Shown in pieces: positions 1-7,212 of a stretch of 48,518 nucleotides of DNA (positions within the stretch are counted from its first letter, which is position 1; each line of letters begins with the position of its first letter). A model generated the notes under the pieces. It searched no databases, was not told the DNA's origin, and saw only the letters and a program-made list of their open reading frames with translations. A program made the translations under genes and the position numbers. The stretch covers positions 1 through 48,518 of the forward strand of contig JAFPCP010000028.1 of assembly GCA_017423825.1 (NCBI GenBank), written 5' to 3'. Source of the DNA: Clostridia bacterium (lineage in GTDB: Bacteria; Bacillota; Clostridia; Oscillospirales; Acutalibacteraceae).

Positions 1-225
1 AAAAAACACGTCGGGATGCCGCGCGGCCATTTCGCAGATGAAGCCGCCCTTGCCGCATCCAATTTCTAATTCTATCGGCCGGTCGGTTTCCGGCAAACAA
101 GCGGGCATCTGCGCGGTTGCCGGTTGTGTTGCGTCAAAACGCCGGTTTTCTATTTGCAGATTAAAGATGCGATCTGCCACACGGGCCAATCGTTCATCCA
201 GATTTTTCTTACGACGCATACGCAT
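1..225 (-). CDS. trmB: tRNA (guanine-N7)-methyltransferase TrmB, N-terminal part (cut by window edge)
   Basis: Only the first 75 codons lie in the window; the gene runs off the left edge. TrmB uses S-adenosylmethionine to make m7G46 in the variable loop of tRNAs in the cytoplasm. The visible part starts with the basic MRMRRKKNLDERL segment typical of Firmicutes TrmB and reaches SAM-binding motif I, LEIGCGKGG (about residues 53-61). The ATG at 225 is chosen because an AAGGAG site sits about eight bases upstream; an in-frame ATG two codons later is possible. It lies 72 bases downstream of the DUF4364 gene on the same strand, so the two are probably co-transcribed. The catalytic C-terminus cannot be checked. 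Confidence 0.88.
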   Translation of the reverse strand, partial: MRMRRKKNLDERLARVADRIFNLQIENRRFDATQPATAQMPACLPETDRPIELEIGCGKGGFICEMAARHPDVFF

Positions 226-297
226 ATGATTTGGCTCCTTTTTGCTTGGGGTTAGGGGTTTGCATTTTTAGTTTGGGTGTGATACAATGGGGACAGT

Positions 298-888
298 TTA
301 GTCCAGCTTGATAACCAACTGTGGGCCCGCCCGCCGCAGGGCGGCGTCGCCGGTTAAAACAGCCAGCGTGCTGCGGTACAGCATGGACGGATCGGTGAGA
401 AATTGCTCTTTGATTTGTTTGGCTTGCCATTCGTCGGTGACGTGCAGGGTGACACGCAACAAATCGGTGTTTTGATCCTGTACGATGCAGGTGACTTCAA
501 ACCCACCGGTTTCCAGACGCTGTATCTCGACTTGGTTTTCTCGTTCGATTTCACGGCGCTTGAGCAGTTGCAGGGCGGCGTTCACCGCGCGGTCGCGCAC
601 GGTGTAAGGCACCCGCACCGACAGCGATTCGCCGATCTGCGCCCCTGTGACGGTGGTGGCCAGTTGCCGATCTTCGCTTTGCACGAGGTGTTGCAGGCGG
701 ATAAGTTCTTCAATCGCCTCTTCAGTGTCAAAATAGTTGGCGAGACCTTCGGCTGTGATGATGCCGGTGACCTGGTCTCGCTGGATGGGTTGCCCCACGG
801 TATGCAACATATAGCATAGCAAGATTTTGATTTCTTCTGCGTTGTATAAACCGCCCGGCGTCACGCCGGCAGAAAAAGCATCGCTCAT
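298..888 (-). CDS. DUF4364 family protein
   Basis: 196 residues with no signal peptide or membrane segment. The N-terminus (LYNAEEIKILLCYML) and overall length match the DUF4364 family, a Clostridia-restricted family of unknown function whose N-terminal half looks like a winged helix (short helices to about residue 80) followed by an alpha/beta C-terminal part. A DNA-binding role is inference from that fold impression only. The start at 888 has AAAGGAG eight bases upstream. The gene is first in a minus-strand pair with trmB. Confidence 0.75.
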   Translation of the reverse strand: MSDAFSAGVTPGGLYNAEEIKILLCYMLHTVGQPIQRDQVTGIITAEGLANYFDTEEAIEELIRLQHLVQSEDRQLATTVTGAQIGESLSVRVPYTVRDRAVNAALQLLKRREIERENQVEIQRLETGGFEVTCIVQDQNTDLLRVTLHVTDEWQAKQIKEQFLTDPSMLYRSTLAVLTGDAALRRAGPQLVIKLD

Positions 889-1020
889 GTGGGAAGCTCC
901 TTTTTTTGGTGTTATTTGTGCAGGGCGGGATGGCCCTGTGTGCGATATACAACAGTATACATTATTTCCGCAAAAAAGAAAAGCCCATAAAAGGGATTTT
1001 TACAGAAAGGGAGAGTTCTT

Positions 1021-1515
1021 ATGCAAAATTGGAAACGCGTTTTGGCGATGTGCCTGTGTATCGGTATGCTTTTTGGCCTGTCCGGTTGCAAGCGGGGTGC
1101 CGAACCGAATTACAGTTCTATGATCGACGCACCGCTCGATGTTTCCATTACCGAATGTTTGTCGGCGGAAACGTTGCAAGTGATGTTCGGTAAAACCTTT
1201 AAGCAAACGGGAGTGTGTGAAAACGGCACCCAGGTCACCTATACCAGCGTGGACGAGGACGGCATGCACGTTGTGCTGAACATGCAAAACAGTACGCTGA
1301 GCGGGTATCACGTTATATTAAACTCGCTGGAAAACGTTGTGCTCGTGGAGAACTTGGGTGAGGTGTCCCACTGGTGTAAGGATACCCATAGTCTGCTAAC
1401 GTATTTCAATGGCTATATGATGGAGATTATTGTTATAGTTGGCGGGGATAAAAACACCCAAACCTACGCCATTGAAATTATGCGCATGGTGATGCGCTCT
1501 ATAGGTGGCGTGTAA
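1021..1515 (+). CDS. small hypothetical lipoprotein
   Basis: 164 residues. The first 22 residues form a lipoprotein signal peptide (basic WKR, hydrophobic core) ending in lipobox LSGC with the lipidated Cys at residue 23, so the mature protein should be anchored to the outer face of the membrane. The mature domain of about 140 residues alternates strands and helices and matches no family I recognise. An AAAGGGAG site just upstream supports the ATG at 1021. It is monocistronic: DUF4364 is divergent upstream and a strong hairpin terminator follows. Function unknown. Confidence 0.8.
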   Translation: MQNWKRVLAMCLCIGMLFGLSGCKRGAEPNYSSMIDAPLDVSITECLSAETLQVMFGKTFKQTGVCENGTQVTYTSVDEDGMHVVLNMQNSTLSGYHVILNSLENVVLVENLGEVSHWCKDTHSLLTYFNGYMMEIIVIVGGDKNTQTYAIEIMRMVMRSIGGV

Positions 1516-1536
1516 AGGATTTATTTCATACAAAGT

Positions 1537-1571
1537 AAAACAGGGCGGCCGTCAAACGGCCGCCCTGTTTG
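1537..1571. terminator. bidirectional intrinsic terminator
   Basis: An 11-bp GC-rich stem (CAGGGCGGCCG paired with CGGCCGCCCTG, 5-base loop), flanked by A-run and T-run, lies between the convergent lipoprotein and rhaA genes and can serve both strands. Confidence 0.9.
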
Positions 1572-1575
1572 CGTG

Positions 1576-2817
1576 TTATCGTTTGGAGAGCACCGTCTCC
1601 TCATACTGTTTGATTTCGTCAAACCATTCCAGACCCGCTGGAACGCCTTGCGTTTCGCAATAATGTTCCCAAATATCACCGAAGGGATAGGATTTCATTT
1701 CCTCGCTGAGCATCATCAATTCCGAGAAATTGTGGGCATCTTGCAACGCTTTCATTTTGGCGTTGGGTTGCAACAGGGCGAACAGCAGCGCTTTCTGCAT
1801 GTTGCGCACGCCCACCACCCAAGCCGAGATGCGGTTGATGGAAGCATCGAAATAATCCAATCCGATGAGCACCTTGTCGAGGGCATCGTTGCGGACAATT
1901 TCTTTGGCAATTTCGCGGGTTTCGTCATCGAACAGCACCACGTGGTCAGAGTCCCAACGCACCGGACGGGTGACGTGCAACGGGATTTTATCAAAGAAGG
2001 CCAGCAAGCTGGGGATTTTATCGCTCACCACTTCGGTGGGATGATAGTGTCCGTTGTCCAGAAGATTGTACACGCCGGGGTGAGAAGCCGCATAGCCCAT
2101 ATAGAATTCGTTGCTGCCGACGGTGTAGGATTCGACACCGATGCCGAATACTTTGCTTTCTACGCAGTCAATAACGCCGTCTAACTTTTCAGCGAAGATT
2201 TGGTCCAGGCTGTCTTTCAGGCGCATACGGGGGCCGAGCCGATCGGCGGGGATATCTTTATAACCATCGGGAATCCACACGTTGTTCACCACGGGCTGGC
2301 CTAATTCTTTGGCAAAATACGCGGCGATGCGGCGGCAAGCAATGCAGTGCCGAATCCAGAACGCGCGCACTTCTTCGTCCGGAGAGGAGAGCGACAGTCC
2401 GTTTTTCAGCATCGGATGGCTGAAACAGGTGGGGTTGAAATCAATGCCGATGCCGCGCTCTTTTGCATAGGCTACCCAGGGGGCAAAATGCTTCGGCTCG
2501 ATGGCGTCGCGGTCCACCTTATTGCCGTCAAAAATAGCATAACAGGCGTGCAGATTGATTTTTTTTGCGCCGGGGGTGAGCGAGAGGACTTTGTCAAAAT
2601 CCGCCATCAGTTCCTGCGGCGTTCTGGCTTTGCCGGGGTAGTTGCCGGTCGCTTGTATGCCGCCGGTCAACGCGCCGTCCGCGTTTTCAAAGCCGGTGAC
2701 GTCATCGCCTTGCCAACAGTGGATGGAAATGGTTGTGGCGGCCAGTTTTTTCAGCGCCCCCTCCACGTCGACACCCAGTGCTTCATAGCGCTTTTTGGCT
2801 TCTTCATATCTGCTCAT
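1576..2817 (-). CDS. rhaA: L-rhamnose isomerase RhaA
   Basis: 413 residues. Converts L-rhamnose to L-rhamnulose, the first step of the phosphorylating rhamnose pathway. Recognised from full-length family segments: SIHCWQGDDVTGFE near residue 30, GGIQATGNYPGKARTP, KINLHACYAIFDG, the metal-site regions IDFNPTCFSHP and LDNGHYHPTEVVSDK, and RWDSDHVV. The start is the MSRYEEAKKRYEALG methionine at 2817, because GGAGGAG lies directly upstream; a longer reading frame to 2916 has no such site and runs through the promoter. No kinase (rhaB), aldolase (rhaD), transporter or AraC regulator is adjacent, so the pathway is split. A -35/-10 pair is visible upstream and a terminator downstream, indicating single-gene transcription. 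Confidence 0.96.
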   Translation of the reverse strand: MSRYEEAKKRYEALGVDVEGALKKLAATTISIHCWQGDDVTGFENADGALTGGIQATGNYPGKARTPQELMADFDKVLSLTPGAKKINLHACYAIFDGNKVDRDAIEPKHFAPWVAYAKERGIGIDFNPTCFSHPMLKNGLSLSSPDEEVRAFWIRHCIACRRIAAYFAKELGQPVVNNVWIPDGYKDIPADRLGPRMRLKDSLDQIFAEKLDGVIDCVESKVFGIGVESYTVGSNEFYMGYAASHPGVYNLLDNGHYHPTEVVSDKIPSLLAFFDKIPLHVTRPVRWDSDHVVLFDDETREIAKEIVRNDALDKVLIGLDYFDASINRISAWVVGVRNMQKALLFALLQPNAKMKALQDAHNFSELMMLSEEMKSYPFGDIWEHYCETQGVPAGLEWFDEIKQYEETVLSKR

Positions 2818-2856
2818 GATAAGACTCCTCCGTATGTATAATATAAGATTGTTTTT

Positions 2857-2885
2857 ATTATACTTGTATAAGCGAAAAAAAGCAA
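2857..2885 (-). promoter_or_regulatory. sigma-A promoter of rhaA
   Basis: On the minus strand TTGCTT (2885-2880), a 17-base spacer and TATAAT (2862-2857) lie about 40 bases upstream of the rhaA start. Confidence 0.65.
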
Positions 2886-2897
2886 AATTTTTATATA

Positions 2898-2933
2898 AAA
2901 AAGAGCAGACTGCCAAACAGCCTGCTCTTTTTA
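2898..2933 (-). terminator. intrinsic terminator of the RsgI-like lipoprotein gene
   Basis: AGAGCAGGCTG/CAGTCTGCTCT hairpin on the minus strand followed by a T-run, directly after the stop codon of the lipoprotein gene. Confidence 0.88.
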
Positions 2934-2938
2934 AGAGG

Positions 2939-3961
2939 TTAATTTTTAATGCACGTTAATTTGCTTGTGCCAAACACCTGGCTAAAATAGGTGTTATTAC
3001 CTTTAGCGGTGAGGGTGAGGGTCTTGCCCTTCAAAGAGGCCGTCACCGTTTCCGTGGTCATGGTGGCCGGGTTGTCCGTATCCAACCAACCGAAGGTAAC
3101 GGAATCCGCGGTTACGCTTTTAATAACGTAGGGGTCGCCGCCACCGCCGCCGATGCAGTAGGTTTTGCCGTTGTATTCAAACCACTCGTCCGGATGGGCT
3201 TTCTTCCACGCGTCGATGTCCTCGCCTTCCGGCAACATCAAAGAGGCTACCGTCGCCACGGCGCAACCAATGAATTGCTCCTTGTCCGAGGGGGCGGTGA
3301 TAGCCAAGGTGTACTGGCGCATATTATCCTCTCCGCTCGGAACATAGGCTGTATAGGAGCCGTATAAGGCGGTTGCATCCGCTTTTTTAATGGTTGTGGT
3401 GATGGGCTTGGAGGCGGTTGTTTTTTTGGTGGTGGTTGCTGCGGTGGTTGCCGCGGTAGTGGTTGCTTCGGTGGTTGTTACCGTTTCGGTGGTGGTTGTG
3501 GTTGTGGTGGCTTCGGTTTCGGTGGTGGTGTCGGTAGCAACCGCTTGCTGGATGGTTTCCACCACAAAGTCATAGGTGTCCGCCGCTTCCTTGGTCACGT
3601 CTTGCACCTTTTCTAAGAATTTGGTTTGTTCCGGGTTAGCGGTTTCTTTTTCGACAACAAAAATCTCCACTTTGCCGCCCTCTTGCAGATAGCCGCCATC
3701 AACGGCCGCCTCGGTGATTTTTTCCACCAAGGTTTCTAAGGGTAGTTTGGTGAAATCGGTTTTTTCACACACCTGTTTCGCATCCTCATTGAGGGGTTCG
3801 ATTTTTTGTGCAACATAGTCTTTATCAAAATACACCATAAAATCAGGGTTGATAGAAATGCGCATTTGGTAGGGATACTCCACGGGCTTTTTGGCTCCGC
3901 AGCCGGTAAACAAAGCGGCAATTAAAGCGAAAACAAAGAGAAACGAAAGAACTTTTTTCAT
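2939..3961 (-). CDS. lipoprotein with RsgI-like domain and Thr-rich linker
   Basis: 340 residues. A signal peptide ends with FTGC (Cys21), predicting a lipoprotein. Residues about 30-110 (ISINPDFMVYFD, LNEDAKQV, LVEKITEAAVDGGYL, VEIFVV) resemble the extracellular middle domain of RsgI-type anti-sigma factors, which also begin with an I-NPS/D-like strand, an ALNEDG-like segment and a GYL helix end. Residues about 147-205 are a low-complexity Thr-rich linker. The C-terminal 130 residues form a separate beta-rich domain of unknown type, lacking Cys. The start at 3961 follows GGAGGAG; a perfect sigma-A promoter lies upstream. Unlike a true RsgI it has no cytoplasmic anti-sigma peptide and no paired sigma factor is nearby, so the function is open. 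Confidence 0.75.
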   Translation of the reverse strand: MKKVLSFLFVFALIAALFTGCGAKKPVEYPYQMRISINPDFMVYFDKDYVAQKIEPLNEDAKQVCEKTDFTKLPLETLVEKITEAAVDGGYLQEGGKVEIFVVEKETANPEQTKFLEKVQDVTKEAADTYDFVVETIQQAVATDTTTETEATTTTTTTETVTTTEATTTAATTAATTTKKTTASKPITTTIKKADATALYGSYTAYVPSGEDNMRQYTLAITAPSDKEQFIGCAVATVASLMLPEGEDIDAWKKAHPDEWFEYNGKTYCIGGGGGDPYVIKSVTADSVTFGWLDTDNPATMTTETVTASLKGKTLTLTAKGNNTYFSQVFGTSKLTCIKN

Positions 3962-3992
3962 AACGATTTTCTCCTCCTTTTGGGTTGTTTTT

Positions 3993-4021
3993 ATTATAAA
4001 CCTCCCTGCAAAAAATGTCAA
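3993..4021 (-). promoter_or_regulatory. consensus sigma-A promoter
   Basis: TTGACA (4021-4016), 17-base spacer, TATAAT (3998-3993) on the minus strand: an exact consensus promoter about 30 bases upstream of the RsgI-like lipoprotein start, predicting strong expression. Confidence 0.88.
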
Positions 4022-4107
4022 ATTAAGACGAAAAAATCAATTTACAATGACGGCAAAAACGTATCGTGCGAAAAGAGGCTGTGCTGTCGATGCACCGGAA
4101 AGAGAAT

Positions 4108-4150
4108 AAAAAAGCAGCGGCTTCCTCTTCTGGATGAAGCCGCTGCTTTT
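4108..4150 (-). terminator. intrinsic terminator downstream of the MBL-fold gene
   Basis: A 14-bp stem (AAAGCAGCGGCTTC with its complement) followed by T-rich sequence on the minus strand, just after the stop of the 523-residue MBL protein. Confidence 0.88.
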
Positions 4151-4170
4151 TGTTGCACAATCAAACAAGG

Positions 4171-5742
4171 TTATCGGTTGAGGTTTGAACGATAGGCGGG
4201 TGTGTGTGTCTTGTGCGAGATAACCACCGGCGTGTCGCTGATAAAGCGTACGGCAAAGGGAACGTTTTCCGGTACCCCGCGTGTCGCCAGCGTCATCCAG
4301 TTGAAATACACCGCGTCGGGGTTGACGTCGTTGGCATCCACGATGCACAGGCGGCGGAAGGTTTTTGCGGGTATTTTGGCTTGAATGCCATTGACGTTCT
4401 GGTTGCTGTTTTCAAAAAACAGTTCCATGCAAACGTTTGCCGTAACAACTGCCATATTCAAAATAGTGAAAACAAAATCCTCTTCACAGGCGGTATGCAG
4501 GTCGGTGAACACCCAGGTGCGTGCACCGCCGTCGTCCAGACCGTTACGCAGTTTGTTTTGAAGATCTTGTTTTGCGTATGCCGGCGGGGTATACGGCAGG
4601 GTGATGGTGCGCTGTATGGGACCAGTAATCAATTCGTCGATGCCGAGGCTTGTCATCAGATAGCGTGTGCTTTTGCGGTAGGTGCAAAATGCCCCATACG
4701 CCTCGGACTCCGGAACCGGCATAAAGCATACACGCGGCTGAATAAGGTCGTAGGCCCGGATTTCCGCATCGCCCCCGCCGCTCTGGAAACCATGGTGGGG
4801 CACCTGCAAAATATCCGCGCGCAGATAGGTGCCGTATTTTTCCGGCAGACGAGCATAACTGCACCCGGCATCTGCCGTCCACAAAATGACTTGGTCGGCC
4901 AATTCCATACGGAAAACCAGCGATGTCATGTTAACGTCTTTGGAGAGATGGATGGTGTCGTCGATGGTGGCCAATATTTCGCACACCGCATCGCCGATGG
5001 AATACACTTGTCCGGTATGGGGCATGTACACCGGCACACCCAGTTTTTCGATTTCGTTAAACAGTTCGGGAATTTTGATTTTTGCCGCCGTGTCTTTTAC
5101 GCGGAAATCATCGTTTTGCAATGCCGGATAGTGTTCAAAATCGTCCGCTTCCGGGAAATGCAAAAAGAATTTTTCTATAACCACTTGGTCGGCATAGCGG
5201 TTCAGAAAGCCGACACAACAGTGGAAATGGTCCGCGTGTGGGTGTGTGAGTATCCAGGCGGCAATCACGGGCTTTTCACCGCACGCTGCCTCTTGCAGAC
5301 AGCGCAACAGATTATCGATGTCCGGCTCGAATTTCCAACCGCCGTCTATGACAATCAAGCGGCCATCCGACAGGAGGATAACATAGGACATGCCGTAATC
5401 TTCCAAATGAACCTGTGTGATTTGTGCCGGGACGCGCTTGCTTGCACAGGTGTCTTGATAGGAGAAATAGCGGCAGTTTTCTTCTATGACGATGTTCAAT
5501 TCCCCTAAGGATGCAAAAAAGTTTAAGAACACGCCTACGTTTTCGCCGGCATAGGCCGCGAAATAGTGCTGGCCGTTTTGTCGGCACTCCTTTTGCGAGA
5601 GCCCGTTTTCTTCGAACAAACGGTTATATGCAAAAAAGGCATCCTGTGTAACCTCGGTGATATTGATCACGCGACATTGCTTGTTGGCCATGTGGTCGGT
5701 AAAATGCGGCTCGTTAAAAGCCGGAATAGCAAAAGAAATCAT
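4171..5742 (-). CDS. MBL-fold metallohydrolase, ComEC-type domain
   Basis: 523 residues with no signal peptide. A metallo-beta-lactamase fold spans about residues 110-350: VIDGG strand (131-135), metal-binding HPHADH (His167, His169, Asp171, His172), a WTADAG segment and VPHHGF, the arrangement seen in ComEC-C-terminal-like and related hydrolases. The first 100 and the last 130 residues are beta-rich extensions I do not recognise. AAAGGAG lies before the ATG at 5742. It is 32 bases downstream of a second MBL gene on the same strand, suggesting an operon. Substrate unknown; a secreted nuclease role is unlikely because no export signal is present. Confidence 0.8.
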   Translation of the reverse strand: MISFAIPAFNEPHFTDHMANKQCRVINITEVTQDAFFAYNRLFEENGLSQKECRQNGQHYFAAYAGENVGVFLNFFASLGELNIVIEENCRYFSYQDTCASKRVPAQITQVHLEDYGMSYVILLSDGRLIVIDGGWKFEPDIDNLLRCLQEAACGEKPVIAAWILTHPHADHFHCCVGFLNRYADQVVIEKFFLHFPEADDFEHYPALQNDDFRVKDTAAKIKIPELFNEIEKLGVPVYMPHTGQVYSIGDAVCEILATIDDTIHLSKDVNMTSLVFRMELADQVILWTADAGCSYARLPEKYGTYLRADILQVPHHGFQSGGGDAEIRAYDLIQPRVCFMPVPESEAYGAFCTYRKSTRYLMTSLGIDELITGPIQRTITLPYTPPAYAKQDLQNKLRNGLDDGGARTWVFTDLHTACEEDFVFTILNMAVVTANVCMELFFENSNQNVNGIQAKIPAKTFRRLCIVDANDVNPDAVYFNWMTLATRGVPENVPFAVRFISDTPVVISHKTHTPAYRSNLNR

Positions 5743-5774
5743 ACATATACTCCTTTGTTCACGTATACACGTTT

Positions 5775-6449
5775 TTAGAATTCGGCTTCCCAGCCGTCAT
5801 AGGCAGCAATGATGTCATGGGGTTTTAAGGCTTCCACCAATTCTGTATGTGAGCGGTGCAATCCGCGGGACATGTGGCTGATACAGAACTGTTTAATGTA
5901 TCGAGAGAGGGTGGCTTTCATGTGTATAATCATATCCATGCTGTTATGTTCAAAGATACGGTAGTCCCCTTTGATAAATCCAATGGTTCCGTCCAAAACG
6001 GCAAAATCCACGGGATTTTGTTTCATTGCTTCGATTTCGTCATACAGCAACCACGCGCCGTCCAACGCATAGAAAAGGCGGCTGTTGCCATCCGAGATGA
6101 AATAGTGCAGTGTTTTCACGGGGTGGTGCCCCTCGACGGCCAGCACCGTATATTTGCCAAGTTGGACTTGCTCTCCGGGGGAAAGTTCAATGAGTTCGGC
6201 ACCGTTTTGTTGCAAGAAATCCACTGTTTTTTCGTTAAAATGGTCGGGATGTCTGTGAGTGACCAGAATATAGCGGATTTTGGAAACGTCCACATGGTAT
6301 TCTTGAATGGCATCACAAACCCCGGCACCGGGGTCAATCAAAATGGTCCCGTCCACCAGAGCGGATGAGTGTCTGCGGAATTCGCCGGTTTGTGTCTTTG
6401 CGTCGGGAAGCCAGTCGGCTGCGCCGGTACCTAAAAACAAAAGTTTCAT
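5775..6449 (-). CDS. MBL-fold metallohydrolase (phosphodiesterase-like)
   Basis: 224 residues covering one MBL domain: MKLLFLGTGAADW N-terminus, ILIDPG strand, metal motif THRHPDH (His65, His67, Asp69, His70), later conserved His in VEGHHP, ALDGAW and SHMSRG. The GTG/A-W-P N-terminus resembles PhnP/RNase Z-like phosphodiesterases, but no phn genes are nearby. The ATG at 6449 is chosen because the protein begins with the canonical first strand; the upstream ribosome site (AAAGAGATG) is weak, and a longer frame to 6557 has an unlikely N-terminus. It is first of the MBL gene pair. Substrate unknown. Confidence 0.8.
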   Translation of the reverse strand: MKLLFLGTGAADWLPDAKTQTGEFRRHSSALVDGTILIDPGAGVCDAIQEYHVDVSKIRYILVTHRHPDHFNEKTVDFLQQNGAELIELSPGEQVQLGKYTVLAVEGHHPVKTLHYFISDGNSRLFYALDGAWLLYDEIEAMKQNPVDFAVLDGTIGFIKGDYRIFEHNSMDMIIHMKATLSRYIKQFCISHMSRGLHRSHTELVEALKPHDIIAAYDGWEAEF

Positions 6450-6731
6450 AACATTCACATCTCTTTTTCGCGTATGACGAGGTTTGTTTTTATGTGCGTC
6501 CGGGATTTCGGGGTGAACGACTGGACAGAGGAATATTCTGCCTAGAATATAGCACATTTTTTTTGGCGTTTCAAGAGAAAGTCCCTATTTTATTGAGAAA
6601 AACAAACCTTTTTGCGGTAGAGAGCTACGATGAGGTGAGACGCTTGCGCCAATGCGGGTGAAGGCTTGTTCGTTTGGCGTGAACGCTTTCTTTTTCTCGG
6701 CATATAGTGAAAAAGGGGAGGTGAAAGAAAT

Positions 6732-7142
6732 ATGGCGATATTTGGTTGTAATTGCAAGGACAAGTGTGTCTGCCTTTCGGTCGTTTCGAGCATTATTATC
6801 GGCATCGTTGTCACGTTTCTTCGTTTGACGGCTGTTATAACGGTAACGCCCGCGTTTTTGTTTGTTGTGTTCGGTGTTGCCGTGGCGTATCTGGCCATCA
6901 CGTTGCTGGCCTCTGTGTTGGCACGACGGGAGCGTGTATCCGTTTGCGTGTGTGGCCTGTTGCCGGCATTGTTGACCGGCATTTTGGGCACCATTTTGTT
7001 ATCGGTCGTTTTGCTGGCGATAGAGTTTGCGGCCACCAGCATCATCGGGGCGATTGTTACCGGTGGCTTGGCGTTTTTCTTCTGGCTGACAATCACCGCA
7101 ACGGCTTGTCTGGTAAAATACTTTGCGCGTTGCCACGATTAA
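6732..7142 (+). CDS. Cys-rich small integral membrane protein
   Basis: 136 residues. The N-terminal FGCNCKDKCVC cluster (Cys6, 8, 12, 14) is followed by four predicted hydrophobic segments (about residues 17-38, 41-62, 74-98 and 103-126), a short RRERV loop, and a last Cys-His-Asp. The GGGGAGGTG ribosome site directly upstream makes the start firm. A terminator follows, and neighbours on both sides are on the other strand, so it is a single-gene unit. I recognise no family with a known role; the Cys cluster could bind metal or an iron-sulfur centre, which is inference. Confidence 0.72.
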   Translation: MAIFGCNCKDKCVCLSVVSSIIIGIVVTFLRLTAVITVTPAFLFVVFGVAVAYLAITLLASVLARRERVSVCVCGLLPALLTGILGTILLSVVLLAIEFAATSIIGAIVTGGLAFFFWLTITATACLVKYFARCHD

Positions 7143-7162
7143 TACGTGTGGTGTGAGCTGTA

Positions 7163-7196
7163 AAAAAGAGCACCGTTGTCAAACAGTGCTCTTTTA
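7163..7196. terminator. bidirectional intrinsic terminator
   Basis: AAAAGAGCAC/GTGCTCTTTT stem between the convergent membrane-protein and acyltransferase genes, with A-run and T-run flanks usable on both strands. Confidence 0.85.
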
Positions 7197-7212
7197 TTAC
7201 AACGGCAAACCG

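Noticed and set aside
3390..3575. Val-rich hydrophobic frame on the plus strand
   Set aside because: It is the complement of the Thr-rich linker of the lipoprotein; the Val/Ala runs are a codon artefact.
4204..5508. 434-codon open frame on the plus strand
   Set aside because: Antisense to the 523-residue MBL protein; His/Arg-rich shadow composition, no ribosome site and no family motif.
6589..6731. Second T-box or another riboswitch upstream of the Cys-rich membrane protein
   Set aside because: Shares 18 bases with the Trp T-box start but lacks the GGGTGGTACCG element and a terminator.
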